A stretch of 64,000 nt of DNA from UBA1275 sp002323515 (GTDB taxonomy: Bacteria > Bacteroidota > Rhodothermia > Balneolales > Balneolaceae): the NCBI GenBank assembly GCA_964007875.1, contig CAXGAH010000004.1, positions 89,952-153,951 of the forward strand, read 5' to 3'. Of the stretch, positions 9,095 to 18,500 are shown in pieces. Within the stretch, counting starts at the first letter, position 1; each line of letters begins with the position of its first letter. The translations under genes were made by a program, and so were the position numbers. The notes beneath the pieces were generated by a model. That model saw nothing but the letters and a program-made list of their open reading frames with translations, did no database searches and was not told the DNA's origin.

Positions 9095-9889
9095 ATGAAA
9101 TCTAAGCTAATTCAGGGCATTGAAGTCCCTGAACTAGGACTTGGTACCTATAAACTAATCGGTAAATAAGCTGAAGAAACTATTAAAATAGCCATAAGGT
9201 TGGGGTACCGCCATATAGATATAGCACAAGAATATCGAAATGAGGCTGAAGTTGGCAGAGCCATTAAGGTTACTCATATTTCGAGGGAAGAATTTTTTGT
9301 TACGACCAAAGTGGAGAGAAGCCTTCTGGAAGCGGATAACCTCTACTTATCGGTTGAATCCTCCCTGATCAAATCGGAGTTAGAGTACATCGACTTACTC
9401 TTGATCCATTGGCCCAATCCACAGGTTCCTTCGGACCAAACAATCGAATCTATGCTTATACTAAAAGAGCAGGGTAAAGTCGCAAATATTGGGGTAAGGA
9501 ATTTTCCATTATCCTTGTTAAAACAAGCAAGAGAAGAGTATTTAGCTCTTATATTTTGCAATCAAGTAGAATATCACCCTTTGTTGGGGCAGTTTGATTT
9601 ACTTGATTATGCATTGTAATACGATCTCATGATTACTACCTATTCACCATTGGCTCAAAGACGTCTAATCAACAACCCTGTGTTGGAATAAATAGGGATG
9701 AAATACCAGAAATCAGCCGCACAAGTTGCCTTCAAATGAAGAACAGGTGATAGCTATTCCAAAAGCGACAACGCCCGAACATTTACAAGCCACTCAGTTT
9801 GATATGGATGATGAGGATTTCTTTGCTATCGACAACTTGGAAAAAATATCCGATTGGTCAATCCAGATTTTGCTCCTGATTGGGATTGA
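9095..9889 (+). pseudogene. Decayed aldo/keto reductase gene
   Basis: Reading from ATG 9095 gives MKSKLIQGIEVPELGLGTY, the classic start of an AKR (2,5-diketogluconate reductase-like), but an in-frame TAA follows at codon 25 (after LIGK). The same frame resumes with GYRHIDIAQEYRNEAEVG, TTKVERS, DLLLIHWPNP and IFCNQVEYHPLL, until TAA at 9617-9619. Further stops and frame changes occur between about 9620 and 9726. The reading then continues as EEQVIAIPKATTPEHL and, in a third frame, NPDFAPDWD ending at TGA 9887-9889. The residues that would be catalytic Asp, Tyr, Lys and His are still recognisable, so the decay appears fairly recent. Confidence 0.88.
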
Positions 9890-9890
9890 G

Positions 9891-10631
9891 TTAGGACCAG
9901 TTAGCCATTGCAATTACTTTTGATTCCATATTCAAGAGTTGTAACCGATTCTCCATTCTTTGTATTCGTAAAGCTTCCTGAGCTCCTAATTCATTGAGAA
10001 AAACCAAATCAAACCAACGCAATTTTTGTCGCTCCGATGGTTCAAGAATTTCAAGCAACCAATCGACATAATGCGTGTTATTGACATGTTTATTCATGTC
10101 AAGGTGATAGGTGTAGCTTTGCATGCTTAACTCCTGTTCTGCATCGGTTGAGTCAAACGCTCGAAGACGATCTCTAGTGGGTTCTAAGGCATGTGGCCGG
10201 TCTGAAAACCTTCGAGCAAGTATGGCTTCTGGAATACGCGTGGGTCTTCTGCTATCCAATTCAATAACCATCCAATAGCTAATTGATCGGACTAGTAGGT
10301 TCCCTAGAGTATCCCATACCTCATAATTTCGGTAAGCCTTTAAACCATCCCCAAGAGCTGGCCAAGTCCGAAGTTCTATAGTCTCTCTCCATTTGGGTAG
10401 GCGCTCAATCTGAATTTGTAGCCGATGTAGTACCCAGCTAATATTCTGAGCATGCAAGTCTGTAATGTCAAAAGAAAGTGCTTTCGCATTATTTCCAGCC
10501 ACTTCTTGAAATAATCTGGTCAACGCACTCAGATGCATATATTCGTCGGGCGCCGATTCCGATGCTCGAACGGTGAATAATTCACTGTGAATTTGAGTGC
10601 TGTCAGGTGTGGTAGTATTTTCAAGGTTCAT
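9891..10631 (-). CDS. Acyl-ACP thioesterase (FatA/FatB-like, hotdog fold)
   Basis: The 246-residue cytoplasmic protein probably releases fatty acids from acyl carrier protein. It contains the two tandem hotdog halves of bacterial acyl-ACP thioesterases. The first half has YMHLSALTRLFQEVAGNNA and WVLHRLQIQIERLPKWRETIELRTWP. The second carries HLDMNKHVNNTHYVDWLLE, where the DxNxHVNNxxY motif supplies the active-site Asn/His. The ATG at 10631 gives a plausible N-terminus. The stop lies two bases from the end of the convergent aldo/keto reductase pseudogene. No neighbouring lipid genes are visible, so the cellular role is inferred from family only. Confidence 0.87.
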   Translation of the reverse strand: MNLENTTTPDSTQIHSELFTVRASESAPDEYMHLSALTRLFQEVAGNNAKALSFDITDLHAQNISWVLHRLQIQIERLPKWRETIELRTWPALGDGLKAYRNYEVWDTLGNLLVRSISYWMVIELDSRRPTRIPEAILARRFSDRPHALEPTRDRLRAFDSTDAEQELSMQSYTYHLDMNKHVNNTHYVDWLLEILEPSERQKLRWFDLVFLNELGAQEALRIQRMENRLQLLNMESKVIAMANWS

Positions 10632-10764
10632 ATAACGAACAGGTATAATTCAAGAGAGTAAGACGAATGGATACGTGTGAATACATCCTAGGGACTTGCT
10701 GTGTACAACTTATCCTTATTTGGGATGCTAGAGTATAAACTTTAATATTTATTTATGATAAACA

Positions 10765-10796
10765 TTTTGGATTAATTCGTTGAGCGATTATATTAT
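10765..10796 (+). promoter_or_regulatory. Candidate promoter of the B12 riboswitch transcript
   Basis: TTTTG at 10765-10769 and TATATTAT at 10789-10796, about 19 bases apart, resemble the Bacteroidota -33 TTTG / -7 TAnnTTTG pattern, though the -7 box is imperfect. The riboswitch conserved core starts about 16-20 bases downstream. This is inferred by eye. Confidence 0.35.
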
Positions 10797-10811
10797 GAAG
10801 ACTCTTTGAAA

Positions 10812-11008
10812 TAGTGTTGGTTCTCTTAAAATGAGATGAAAAGGGAATCCGGTGTAAATCCGGAGCTGTACCCGCAACTGTAATTCCATTTGAATGTATT
10901 CATTATGCTAATGAATAGTTCATATTAAACCTACGAGCAAATCTTGCCACTGTTAGTTAGCTAACGGGAAGGCCTCGAGGTGGAAAAGTCAGGAGACCTG
11001 CCATCAAC
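10812..11008 (+). ncRNA. Adenosylcobalamin (B12) riboswitch
   Basis: The leader carries the conserved cobalamin aptamer elements in order. They are GGTGTAAATCCGGAGCTG (from about 10851), ACCCGCAACTGTAA, a GCCACTG segment near 10946, a GGGAAGGC segment near 10966, and a perfect B12 box AAGTCAGGAGACCTGCCA at 10987-11003. Such elements bind adenosylcobalamin and switch off downstream expression. The controlled gene is the TonB-dependent receptor starting at 11150, about 140 bases downstream. The outer boundaries are approximate. Confidence 0.95.
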
Positions 11009-11025
11009 GCATTCAGCATCTATTT

Positions 11026-11060
11026 CTCAGGAAATTTTCGGGAGCTAGAATTTCCGTGAG
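11026..11060 (+). promoter_or_regulatory. Hairpin after the riboswitch, candidate expression platform
   Basis: CTCAGGAAATT (11026-11036) can pair with AATTTCCGTGAG (11049-11060) with one bulge. A run of eight T lies at 11073-11080, about 12 bases after the stem. The U-tract is not directly attached, so a standard intrinsic terminator is not certain. The hairpin could be part of a terminator/antiterminator or of a translation-level switch. Confidence 0.4.
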
Positions 11061-11149
11061 CTATCATAAACTCTTTTTTTTATAACACACTTTTATTAAC
11101 ACACAAATAGACGTCACACGAATACTGTGCATCTGGCTGTGAACATCAT

Positions 11150-13513
11150 ATGATGGGTAGCTTTTTACGTTTGTTTTGTTGGATTGATCTAATTGCAGTA
11201 AAACGTCTTAATATTAGACGCATCACTGATTTGTTACATGGTCGATTTACTAGTTCTAATACAGGTGGCACTGATCCTATAACCAATCGTCTTACTGAAG
11301 ATCTGAGTCAAAGCTTTGCAGATGTTCAATCAGTCTACAAGGCTAAGGGAGGATACTACTATTACATTTGGTTTGCATGCCTTCTTATTCACACTACGTT
11401 CAATCCCAGCGGACATGCAACTGTGCATGAGTTGCAGATAGAAACTAATGATACCACGGCAATTCTACCCACCATTGGCCTTGCCGAAATCGAAATTATA
11501 GCCGAGAACCCATATCAAGACTATTTTCTACTTAGTACTCAGTATGGGCGATTATCAAAAGAAATTTTAGAACTTAGATTAGCATCGCATTTGGGTAGTA
11601 TTGCACAAGAATTTAGCTCCGCTTATGTGCAAACTAACGGACCCGGAAGCTTGGCATTACTTTCACAAAGAGGGTTGCCAGCTTCTAGAACTCAGGTAGT
11701 TTGGAATGGTTTCGGGTTAAATCATCCAATGTTAGGTGTAGTCGATTTATCCTTAATTCCCAGTAATTTATTTGATGCGGTTTTGTTCACTCCTGGCTTA
11801 GGCCAAGCTCGATTTGGACAGAGTGGTGCGGGGTCGATGCACATTCTCCAACAATCAATTAATGCGGATAAAATAGCAATTCAGCTATCGATTGGTAGTT
11901 ATGGGGCAAAGCAGTCTACTATACATGCAACATCTTCAAAACATGGGAGGTCTTGGGATCTACGGCTGTACGGCAAAACAGCCGAAAATAATTTTAGCTA
12001 TAAAAAAAGATTATTTGATCCAGATCAGCGAACAGTCGTGCCCAAGTGGTTTAGCCGTGCGAATAACGAAAGCCAATCCAACTCGGTCATGTTCAATTTT
12101 AAAAAGGAATCCGGTGCTGCTACTCTAGAATCTTCTCGGGATAAGGCTTCAGCTAAAACAATCCCATCTTTCCGAACTTTTATATCCAAAAGTGAATATC
12201 AAACTACCGTTTGGGCTTTTACCCAGAACAACAATATACCAGGAAGCAAGCTATCGCCTACGGCTAGGGCGAGTCAAGAAGATGATTTCATACGCTGGAT
12301 GCAAGGCCTGCGTTGGGGGAGTAAGAATCAGTGGAGAATGCAACATTTTAGTCAATGGCAGGCACTCGATTTCCAAGATCCTGACAAAGACATTGATAGT
12401 GAGAGTGACATTTGGAGTAGTATTCTTAGGTTGGAACACCAATCTAGAATAGGTGAAGGTGCTTTTTGGCAAAGTACAGTAGAGTGGTCAACTACGGGTG
12501 TGCAAAGCACTGATTACAACGGAACTCGCTCTCGATGGTCACTATCTCATAGGCACTCACTGCAGCAAGAGCTTGGTGTGAAAAGTATTCTTCGGGCCGA
12601 TGTACATCAAGCCTTTTATAATGATTTTGGGTGGGATTGGTCGGGAGAGTTGGGTTGGAACTCAAAGCTAAGCTCTGCTCTTGGAATTCGGTTTCTTTCA
12701 GCTAAAAGCTCAGTCATACCTACCTTCAATGATTTATATTGGCCAAACTTAGGAAATCCAGATTTAACAAGTGAGCAGGTTTATTCCCTCGAAGCAGGGC
12801 TGCATTGGGCTCAAACCCCGCTACGTTGGAATGGTGGAATGATCAGAACCGATGTTCAAATGAGCCATTATTGGAATAAGGTGAATAACGGCATACGTTG
12901 GCTGCCGGATGAGCAAGGCCTCTCAAGGCCTGGAAATATAGAGGCAATCACAGCTCAAGGGCTAGAATCAGACATAGCCTTAGCATTTCAGCATGCTCGG
13001 TTTAGCGGTTTGGTAAAAAGTGGGGTGTACCAGGTGATTGCGCGTATGGAGAAGGAACGCTATGAAGATGATCCAGCACTAAACAAACAACTCCGTTACA
13101 CCCCCCAGTTTCAGTTTAAACATTATGCTCATCTCAGGTATGAGTCCGTGCAGTTTATGCTATCTAACTCCTATGTAGCCGAGCGTTACAGCAGTGCTGA
13201 CCATTCTAGCCCATTTGACCCTCTTTCTTCGTATTCAACATGGAACGCGTCCTTTGGTATAGATATTCCTTGGTCGGGTTCACGATCCTCTGGTTCAGAG
13301 GACGTCTCGTTACGTTCTACACAAACCAGTAGAAATATTCCAAAACAGCCTCTATGGCAACTTCGATGTAGAGTGGAACTAAATAATATTTTTTCAGAAA
13401 CCTATGAGCAGGTGCTTAACTACCCCATGCCGGGGCGGCATTTCATGCTAAGCATTCAATTAAATCGTGTGGACCACGGGAGCAGACCCCATCTCGAACG
13501 AGTAGTGCACTAA
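11150..13513 (+). CDS. TonB-dependent outer-membrane receptor, riboswitch-controlled, probable cobalamin transporter
   Basis: The 787-residue protein has a TonB plug domain at about residues 140-240 (SLALLSQRGLPASRTQVVWNG... GLGQARFGQSGAGSMHI), then a beta-barrel with alternating aromatic strands, and a C-terminal strand ending RVELNNIFSETYEQVLNYPMPGRHF plus LSIQLNR. AEIEII near residue 105 could be the TonB box. Because it follows a B12 riboswitch and precedes a BtuG-like propeller, the likely substrate is cobalamin or a corrinoid (BtuB role). An odd feature is that the signal-peptide-like hydrophobic stretch (YYYYIWFACLLIHTTFNPSGHA) starts only at about residue 69. No later ATG, GTG or TTG restores a normal N-terminus near it. 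Confidence 0.88.
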   Translation: MMGSFLRLFCWIDLIAVKRLNIRRITDLLHGRFTSSNTGGTDPITNRLTEDLSQSFADVQSVYKAKGGYYYYIWFACLLIHTTFNPSGHATVHELQIETNDTTAILPTIGLAEIEIIAENPYQDYFLLSTQYGRLSKEILELRLASHLGSIAQEFSSAYVQTNGPGSLALLSQRGLPASRTQVVWNGFGLNHPMLGVVDLSLIPSNLFDAVLFTPGLGQARFGQSGAGSMHILQQSINADKIAIQLSIGSYGAKQSTIHATSSKHGRSWDLRLYGKTAENNFSYKKRLFDPDQRTVVPKWFSRANNESQSNSVMFNFKKESGAATLESSRDKASAKTIPSFRTFISKSEYQTTVWAFTQNNNIPGSKLSPTARASQEDDFIRWMQGLRWGSKNQWRMQHFSQWQALDFQDPDKDIDSESDIWSSILRLEHQSRIGEGAFWQSTVEWSTTGVQSTDYNGTRSRWSLSHRHSLQQELGVKSILRADVHQAFYNDFGWDWSGELGWNSKLSSALGIRFLSAKSSVIPTFNDLYWPNLGNPDLTSEQVYSLEAGLHWAQTPLRWNGGMIRTDVQMSHYWNKVNNGIRWLPDEQGLSRPGNIEAITAQGLESDIALAFQHARFSGLVKSGVYQVIARMEKERYEDDPALNKQLRYTPQFQFKHYAHLRYESVQFMLSNSYVAERYSSADHSSPFDPLSSYSTWNASFGIDIPWSGSRSSGSEDVSLRSTQTSRNIPKQPLWQLRCRVELNNIFSETYEQVLNYPMPGRHFMLSIQLNRVDHGSRPHLERVVH

Positions 13514-13557
13514 CTATCACTTTTGTAATAAACTTAAAATAAATAAACCTTAGACTA

Positions 13558-15117
13558 ATGAATTTACTATCAAGCCAAATTGAACCGAATCAGACCAATC
13601 TGAATCAAACAGAATCAAGCCGAATCGAACCGAATCAGACCAATCTGAATCAAACAGAATCAAGCCGAATCGAACCGAATCAGACAGTCAGGAAAAAGTC
13701 AATAACATATTCAGTCATAACCAAGTGGCACTTCTTTGTTTTATTCCTATTTACTTGCGCCCTTTCGATCTCACAGGTCGTCAATGCGCAAATGAACACA
13801 CCATCAACTGTTGAGTCCGGCGCTAGTCTAAAATACATGCTCATTGGTAATGAAGGTGGTTTTGGTTCATCAAATGCCACGATTAGTCGGTACAATCTGG
13901 TTACAAAGAATCTACAAGATGGGGTGTTTTTGAGTGCAAACGGCATAGGGTTAGGGGATGTGCTTCAAAGTGTACATTATAATGAGGGTCAGGTCTATGC
14001 CGTCATGAACAACTCAGCACAAATTGTGATTATGGATTCGGAATCCTTTACTCAGCAAGGTCTTATTTCACTTACTGATGGAGCTAGTCCAAGGCAATTA
14101 CTTCTATTAAGCCCTGAGTTAGCCTATATAAGTGATCTATACGGAGATTTGGTTCATTTGGTAAATCCAGCTACTCAACAGGTACTTTCTACCAAAATAT
14201 CGGTGGGGGACGGCCCTGAATTTATGGTCTATCATCAAGAAGCTGTTTTTGTAGGAAATTATGGGTTTGGGCAAGATTCAACCATCATGATAATTGACCC
14301 AGTTCAACAGGCTGTAGTGGATACCTTAGTTGTGGCCTCTGGCCCAGGTCAAATGTCCATCGATTCGAATGGTGATTTATGGGTAGTATGCACCGGCTAT
14401 GCTGGAGATTATGACGAGCAATGGAATCTAGTAGAAGGCACCCAGCGACCAGGAGGTCTTTTTCGCATTGAAAGGAATGCTCAGGATCAACAATGGAGTG
14501 TTACAAAAGAGCTTGAGCTCAATCAAGCAGGTATCCATCTAGGATATGATCCCAATAATGAACACCTATACCTACAAAGTGATGGAATCAAACGGGTCGA
14601 TCTAACCCAGGCAATACTAGCCCCTGAATCCATTATTTCTGGTTCATATTATTCATTTTATTATGAGAGTGTAGGGGGTGATATTTATTTAGCCGATGCC
14701 AAAGACTATGTGAGTGCGGGCTCCGTCCGGGTGATTGATACCGAAACCCTTCAGGATTTGGATGAATTTAGTGTGGGAATCATACCTGGAAGTTTTTTAG
14801 CGATCTATGAAGCAGAAAGCACACTGATTGATCAATTGGATGATTGGGCCCCAAGTATGGTTGAGTTATACCCTAATTATCCTAATCCATTTAACCCAAC
14901 AACCCAGATACAGTATTCCATACCGAAAAGTGGATTTGTTGAATTAGTAATTTTTAACTCTTTGGGCCAAAAAGTAGCCATATTAGAGAAAGGTTTAAAA
15001 CAAAAAGGACGATATACACAGACTTTTAACGCTCAAGGTTTACCTTCGGGTGTGTACTATGCACACGTATTATTTAATGGCTACCAGCGTGTAATGAAAA
15101 TGTTACTAATTAAATAA
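13558..15117 (+). CDS. Surface beta-propeller protein with T9SS sorting domain, BtuG-like candidate
   Basis: The 519-residue protein contains, after a signal-peptide-like segment (about residues 57-78, HFFVLFLFTCALSISQVVNAQ), a YncE-type beta-propeller. Its blades carry patterns such as DSESFTQQGLISLTDGASPR, INPVTQQV-like stretches and GPGQMSIDSNGDLWVVCTGY. The last 85 residues (YPNYPNPFNPTTQIQYSIP ... GQKV ... GVYYAHVL... KMLLIK) form a type A C-terminal secretion/sorting domain, so the protein should reach the cell surface by the type 9 system. Known BtuG proteins of Bacteroides are seven-bladed propeller lipoproteins that bind B12 and work with BtuB. Position 44 bp after a riboswitch-controlled receptor suggests the same role here. 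The first 43 residues are a repeat-encoded N/Q/T-rich extension. Confidence 0.8.
   Translation: MNLLSSQIEPNQTNLNQTESSRIEPNQTNLNQTESSRIEPNQTVRKKSITYSVITKWHFFVLFLFTCALSISQVVNAQMNTPSTVESGASLKYMLIGNEGGFGSSNATISRYNLVTKNLQDGVFLSANGIGLGDVLQSVHYNEGQVYAVMNNSAQIVIMDSESFTQQGLISLTDGASPRQLLLLSPELAYISDLYGDLVHLVNPATQQVLSTKISVGDGPEFMVYHQEAVFVGNYGFGQDSTIMIIDPVQQAVVDTLVVASGPGQMSIDSNGDLWVVCTGYAGDYDEQWNLVEGTQRPGGLFRIERNAQDQQWSVTKELELNQAGIHLGYDPNNEHLYLQSDGIKRVDLTQAILAPESIISGSYYSFYYESVGGDIYLADAKDYVSAGSVRVIDTETLQDLDEFSVGIIPGSFLAIYEAESTLIDQLDDWAPSMVELYPNYPNPFNPTTQIQYSIPKSGFVELVIFNSLGQKVAILEKGLKQKGRYTQTFNAQGLPSGVYYAHVLFNGYQRVMKMLLIK
13579..13686 (+). repeat. In-frame 45-bp tandem repeat (2.4 copies)
   Basis: Two full 45-bp units (13579-13623, 13624-13668) and a partial third (13669-13686) encode the 15-residue unit IEPNQTNLNQTESSR. 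Copies are nearly identical, and each unit is itself built of three 15-bp GAATC/AATCA-rich sub-repeats. Unit length is a multiple of three, so copy-number change would keep the frame. It sits upstream of the signal peptide of the propeller gene. Confidence 0.93.
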
Positions 15118-15585
15118 ATGGCAATTATTTTTGATACTTAAATGAATCAAATATATTCTTAAAATTATATAAAAAAATTCTATTTTTTATTTTTTTAAAT
15201 GTTATATAATAAAATAGTTTATTTATTATGTGGATAACTTTTTTGCTTCGATAGTATTTTTAAATAATCGTAATAAATGGCTTTTAAGGAATTTTAAAGC
15301 CTATATTTAAATATGCTCTAGAATTGTATAATATAGCTTATAACTTATTTTTAAGGCTTTAAATTGAATCCGCACTGATGCCCTAATATACTATCTTCAC
15401 AATGTGGATAAGTGTGGATAATTGTGGAAAAGAAATTCAGATTTAATTTGTTAGCATTCATTCGAGCATATATATTAGTTCTCACTTCTTAAGCTGACGA
15501 ATTAGTAAAAGGAGTCAAAATATCATCCATGCAGGCCCAACCTGTAACGACACTAACGAGAAATTAACGCAAACGACGTAGCCAC
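15118..15585. other. AT-rich intergenic region, candidate oriC or nrdJ control region
   Basis: These 468 bases hold no credible gene. From about 15130 to 15360 the sequence is almost entirely A and T, with long T and A runs. It ends with a tight DnaA-box-like cluster at 15403-15431. A DNA-unwinding element next to phased DnaA boxes is the standard design of a bacterial origin. The same arrangement could instead tie nrdJ expression to DnaA. Confidence 0.5.
15229..15431 (+). promoter_or_regulatory. Cluster of four DnaA-box-like sites
   Basis: The sequence TGTGGATAA (reverse complement of the DnaA box TTATCCACA) occurs perfectly at 15229-15237, 15403-15411 and 15413-15421, followed by TGTGGAAAA at 15423-15431. 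The last three are spaced exactly 10 bp apart in the same orientation, placing them on one face of the helix. Confidence 0.7.
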
Positions 15586-18500
15586 ATGAAATTTAATCGC
15601 TTCTATACCAAAGACACTTGGGAAACTCCATTTGATGCCCTAAAATTTGATAGTCGAACGTCTGAAATCAAGAATCCAGATGGTTCTAAAGTTTTCCATA
15701 TGGAAAATGTACAAGTACCATCCACTTGGTCGCAGGTAGCAACCGATATAATAGCTCAAAAATACTTTCGCAAAGCGGGTGTTCCCGTAGTTCTTAAGAA
15801 AGTAGCTGAAAAAGGAGTACCTACGTGGTTGCAACGATCGGTAGCAGATACCCTAGCGATGAAAGACATACCGGAAGAGGAGCGATTTACTCATGAGGTA
15901 GACAGTCGTCAGGTGTTCAATCGCCTCGCAGGATGCTGGACTTATTGGGGATGGAAGTATGATTATTTTGATAGTGAAGCAGATGCAAAAGTTTTTTACG
16001 ACGAGCTTGCCTACATGTTGGCTACACAAATGGCTGCTCCTAATAGTCCACAATGGTTTAATACTGGACTTCACTGGGCATATGGTATAAACGGACCTGC
16101 GCAAGGACATTACTATGTAGATGCAAATACCGGAAAACTTACCCGCTCTAAAGATTCCTATACTCACCCACAACCCCATGCATGTTTCATTCAAAGTGTG
16201 AATGATGATTTGGTAAATGAAGGTGGCATCATGGATCTTTGGATTCGTGAAGCGCGGCTATTTAAGTATGGGTCTGGTACCGGAAGTAACTTCTCTTCCA
16301 TACGTGGTGAAGATGAGCCACTGAGTGGTGGTGGGCGTTCTTCAGGACTAATGAGTTTCTTGAAAATTGGTGACCGTGCTGCCGGCGCTATCAAGTCTGG
16401 TGGAACCACCAGACGTGCCGCTAAAATGGTTACTCTAGATTTAGACCATCCCGATATTGAAAGTTACATCAACTGGAAAGTAGTTGAAGAACAAAAAGTA
16501 GCCGCGTTGGTAGCCGGATCTAAAACATCCCAAAAGCACCTGAAAAAAATTATTGGACTGTGTCATACACCGGTGGAAATAGAGGGGCATATATTTAACG
16601 GTGAAATGAGTCGAAATCCACTCAAGAATAAAGCCCTAGCTCAGGCAATTAGAGAAGCTAAAAAAGAGCAGGTTCCTTTAAATTATATCGAACGTGTAAT
16701 TCAACTTGCAGCCCAAGGATTCACAGATTTAGAGTTTGATACCTACGATACTGACTGGAATTCCGAAGCATACAACACCGTATCAGGACAAAATTCAAAT
16801 AACTCTGTACGTGTACCAAATTCGTTCATGAAAGCAGTAGTGGATGACAAAGATTGGCATCTTCACTGGCGAATTGAAAAAGAACGCGCCGAAAAGGAAG
16901 GACGGGCACCTGAGCCTTGTAAAACGCTGAAGGCAACAGAACTTTGGGATCAGATTGCTTACGCAGCTTGGTCGTGTGCTGATCCGGGTACTCAATATCA
17001 TGATACGATAAATGAGTGGCACACTTGCCCAGAAGATGGGGAAATTCGAGCCAGTAATCCTTGTTCGGAATACATGTTTTTAGACAATACCGCGTGTAAT
17101 CTGGCTTCGCTCAACCTCATGAAATTTTTCACCGACGAAAGCTGCACAACCTTTGACGTGGAATCCATACGATCTGCATCACGTTTTTGGACTACTGTAC
17201 TTGAAATCTCAGTACTCATGGCCCAGTTCCCTTCTAAAGAGATTGCTGAGCTTTCATATGTGTTCAGAACTCTCGGGTTAGGCTATGCGAATATCGGTGC
17301 TGCCTTAATGGTACAGGGTATTCCTTATGATAGCCCAGAAGGTGTTGCTACGGCAGGTGCCATTACAGCTATTATGCATATGAAGGCCTATGAAACTTCA
17401 GCGGAATTAGCCGGTGAGTTAGGAACTTTCAAAGGTTATGAGCGTAACAAAGAACATATGTTACGCGTGATGAAAAATCATCGCCGCGCAGCTTACAATG
17501 AATCTGCCGAGGCCTATGAAGGACTTACTGTAACACCGTCGGGTATTGATGAGGCATTTTGCCCGGATTACCTGTTAACTGCCGCTCGTGAAACAGCCGA
17601 TGCAGCCGTTCAAAAAGGGGAGAAGCATGGGTATCGTAATGCCCAAGTAACGGTACTAGCACCGACGGGAACCATCGGTTTGGTCATGGATTGTGATACC
17701 ACTGGTGTTGAGCCTGATTTTGCCCTGGTAAAATTCAAAAAATTAGCAGGGGGCGGGTACTTCAAAATCATTAATCAGAGTGTACCTCGTGCATTAAAAA
17801 CGCTTGGATACACTGATAAAGAATCCAAAGAAATCATCAATTTTGCCAAAGGATACGCCACTTTAGAAGGTTGCCCTCACATCAACCCGGAAAGCCTTGC
17901 TGAAAAAGGCTTTGGAGTAGAGCAGATAAGCGCGATTGAGGCGGCCTTGCCGAGCAGTTTTGATATCAAATTTGCGTTCAATCACTTCACTTTAGGTGAA
18001 GATTTCTGTAAAGATGTTTTAGGACTGACCGATGAGTATCTCAATGATTTCACCTTTGATATGTTACGTCACCTGGGATTTAGCCGAGAGCAAATTCAGG
18101 ACGCAAATGATTATGTTTGCGGAACAATGACGGTAGAAGGGGCTCCTCACTTAAAAGATGAGCACTTGGCCGTCTTCGACTGTGCAAATAAATGTGGAAG
18201 AACTGGAACCCGGTATATTTCGGCCGAGGGTCACATCCGTATGATGGCTGCTGCACAGCCGTTCTTGTCCGGAGCAATATCCAAGACCATTAACTTGCCG
18301 AATGAGGCAACTGTTGAGGATATGAAAAAAGCTTATATGATGTCATGGGAAATGATGTTAAAGGCAAATGCACTCTACCGGGATGGTTCTAAATTGAGCC
18401 AGCCGCTTAATAGTATGGCTGATGTACTTGAAGAAATTGAGGATGAGGTACAAGATACTGTTGATATGGCTACTGCTGAAGCACAAAGTAAAGTGGTTGA

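Noticed and set aside
13579..13686. Tandem repeat as a possible CRISPR array
   Set aside because: Units are directly adjacent without unique spacers and encode an in-frame peptide.
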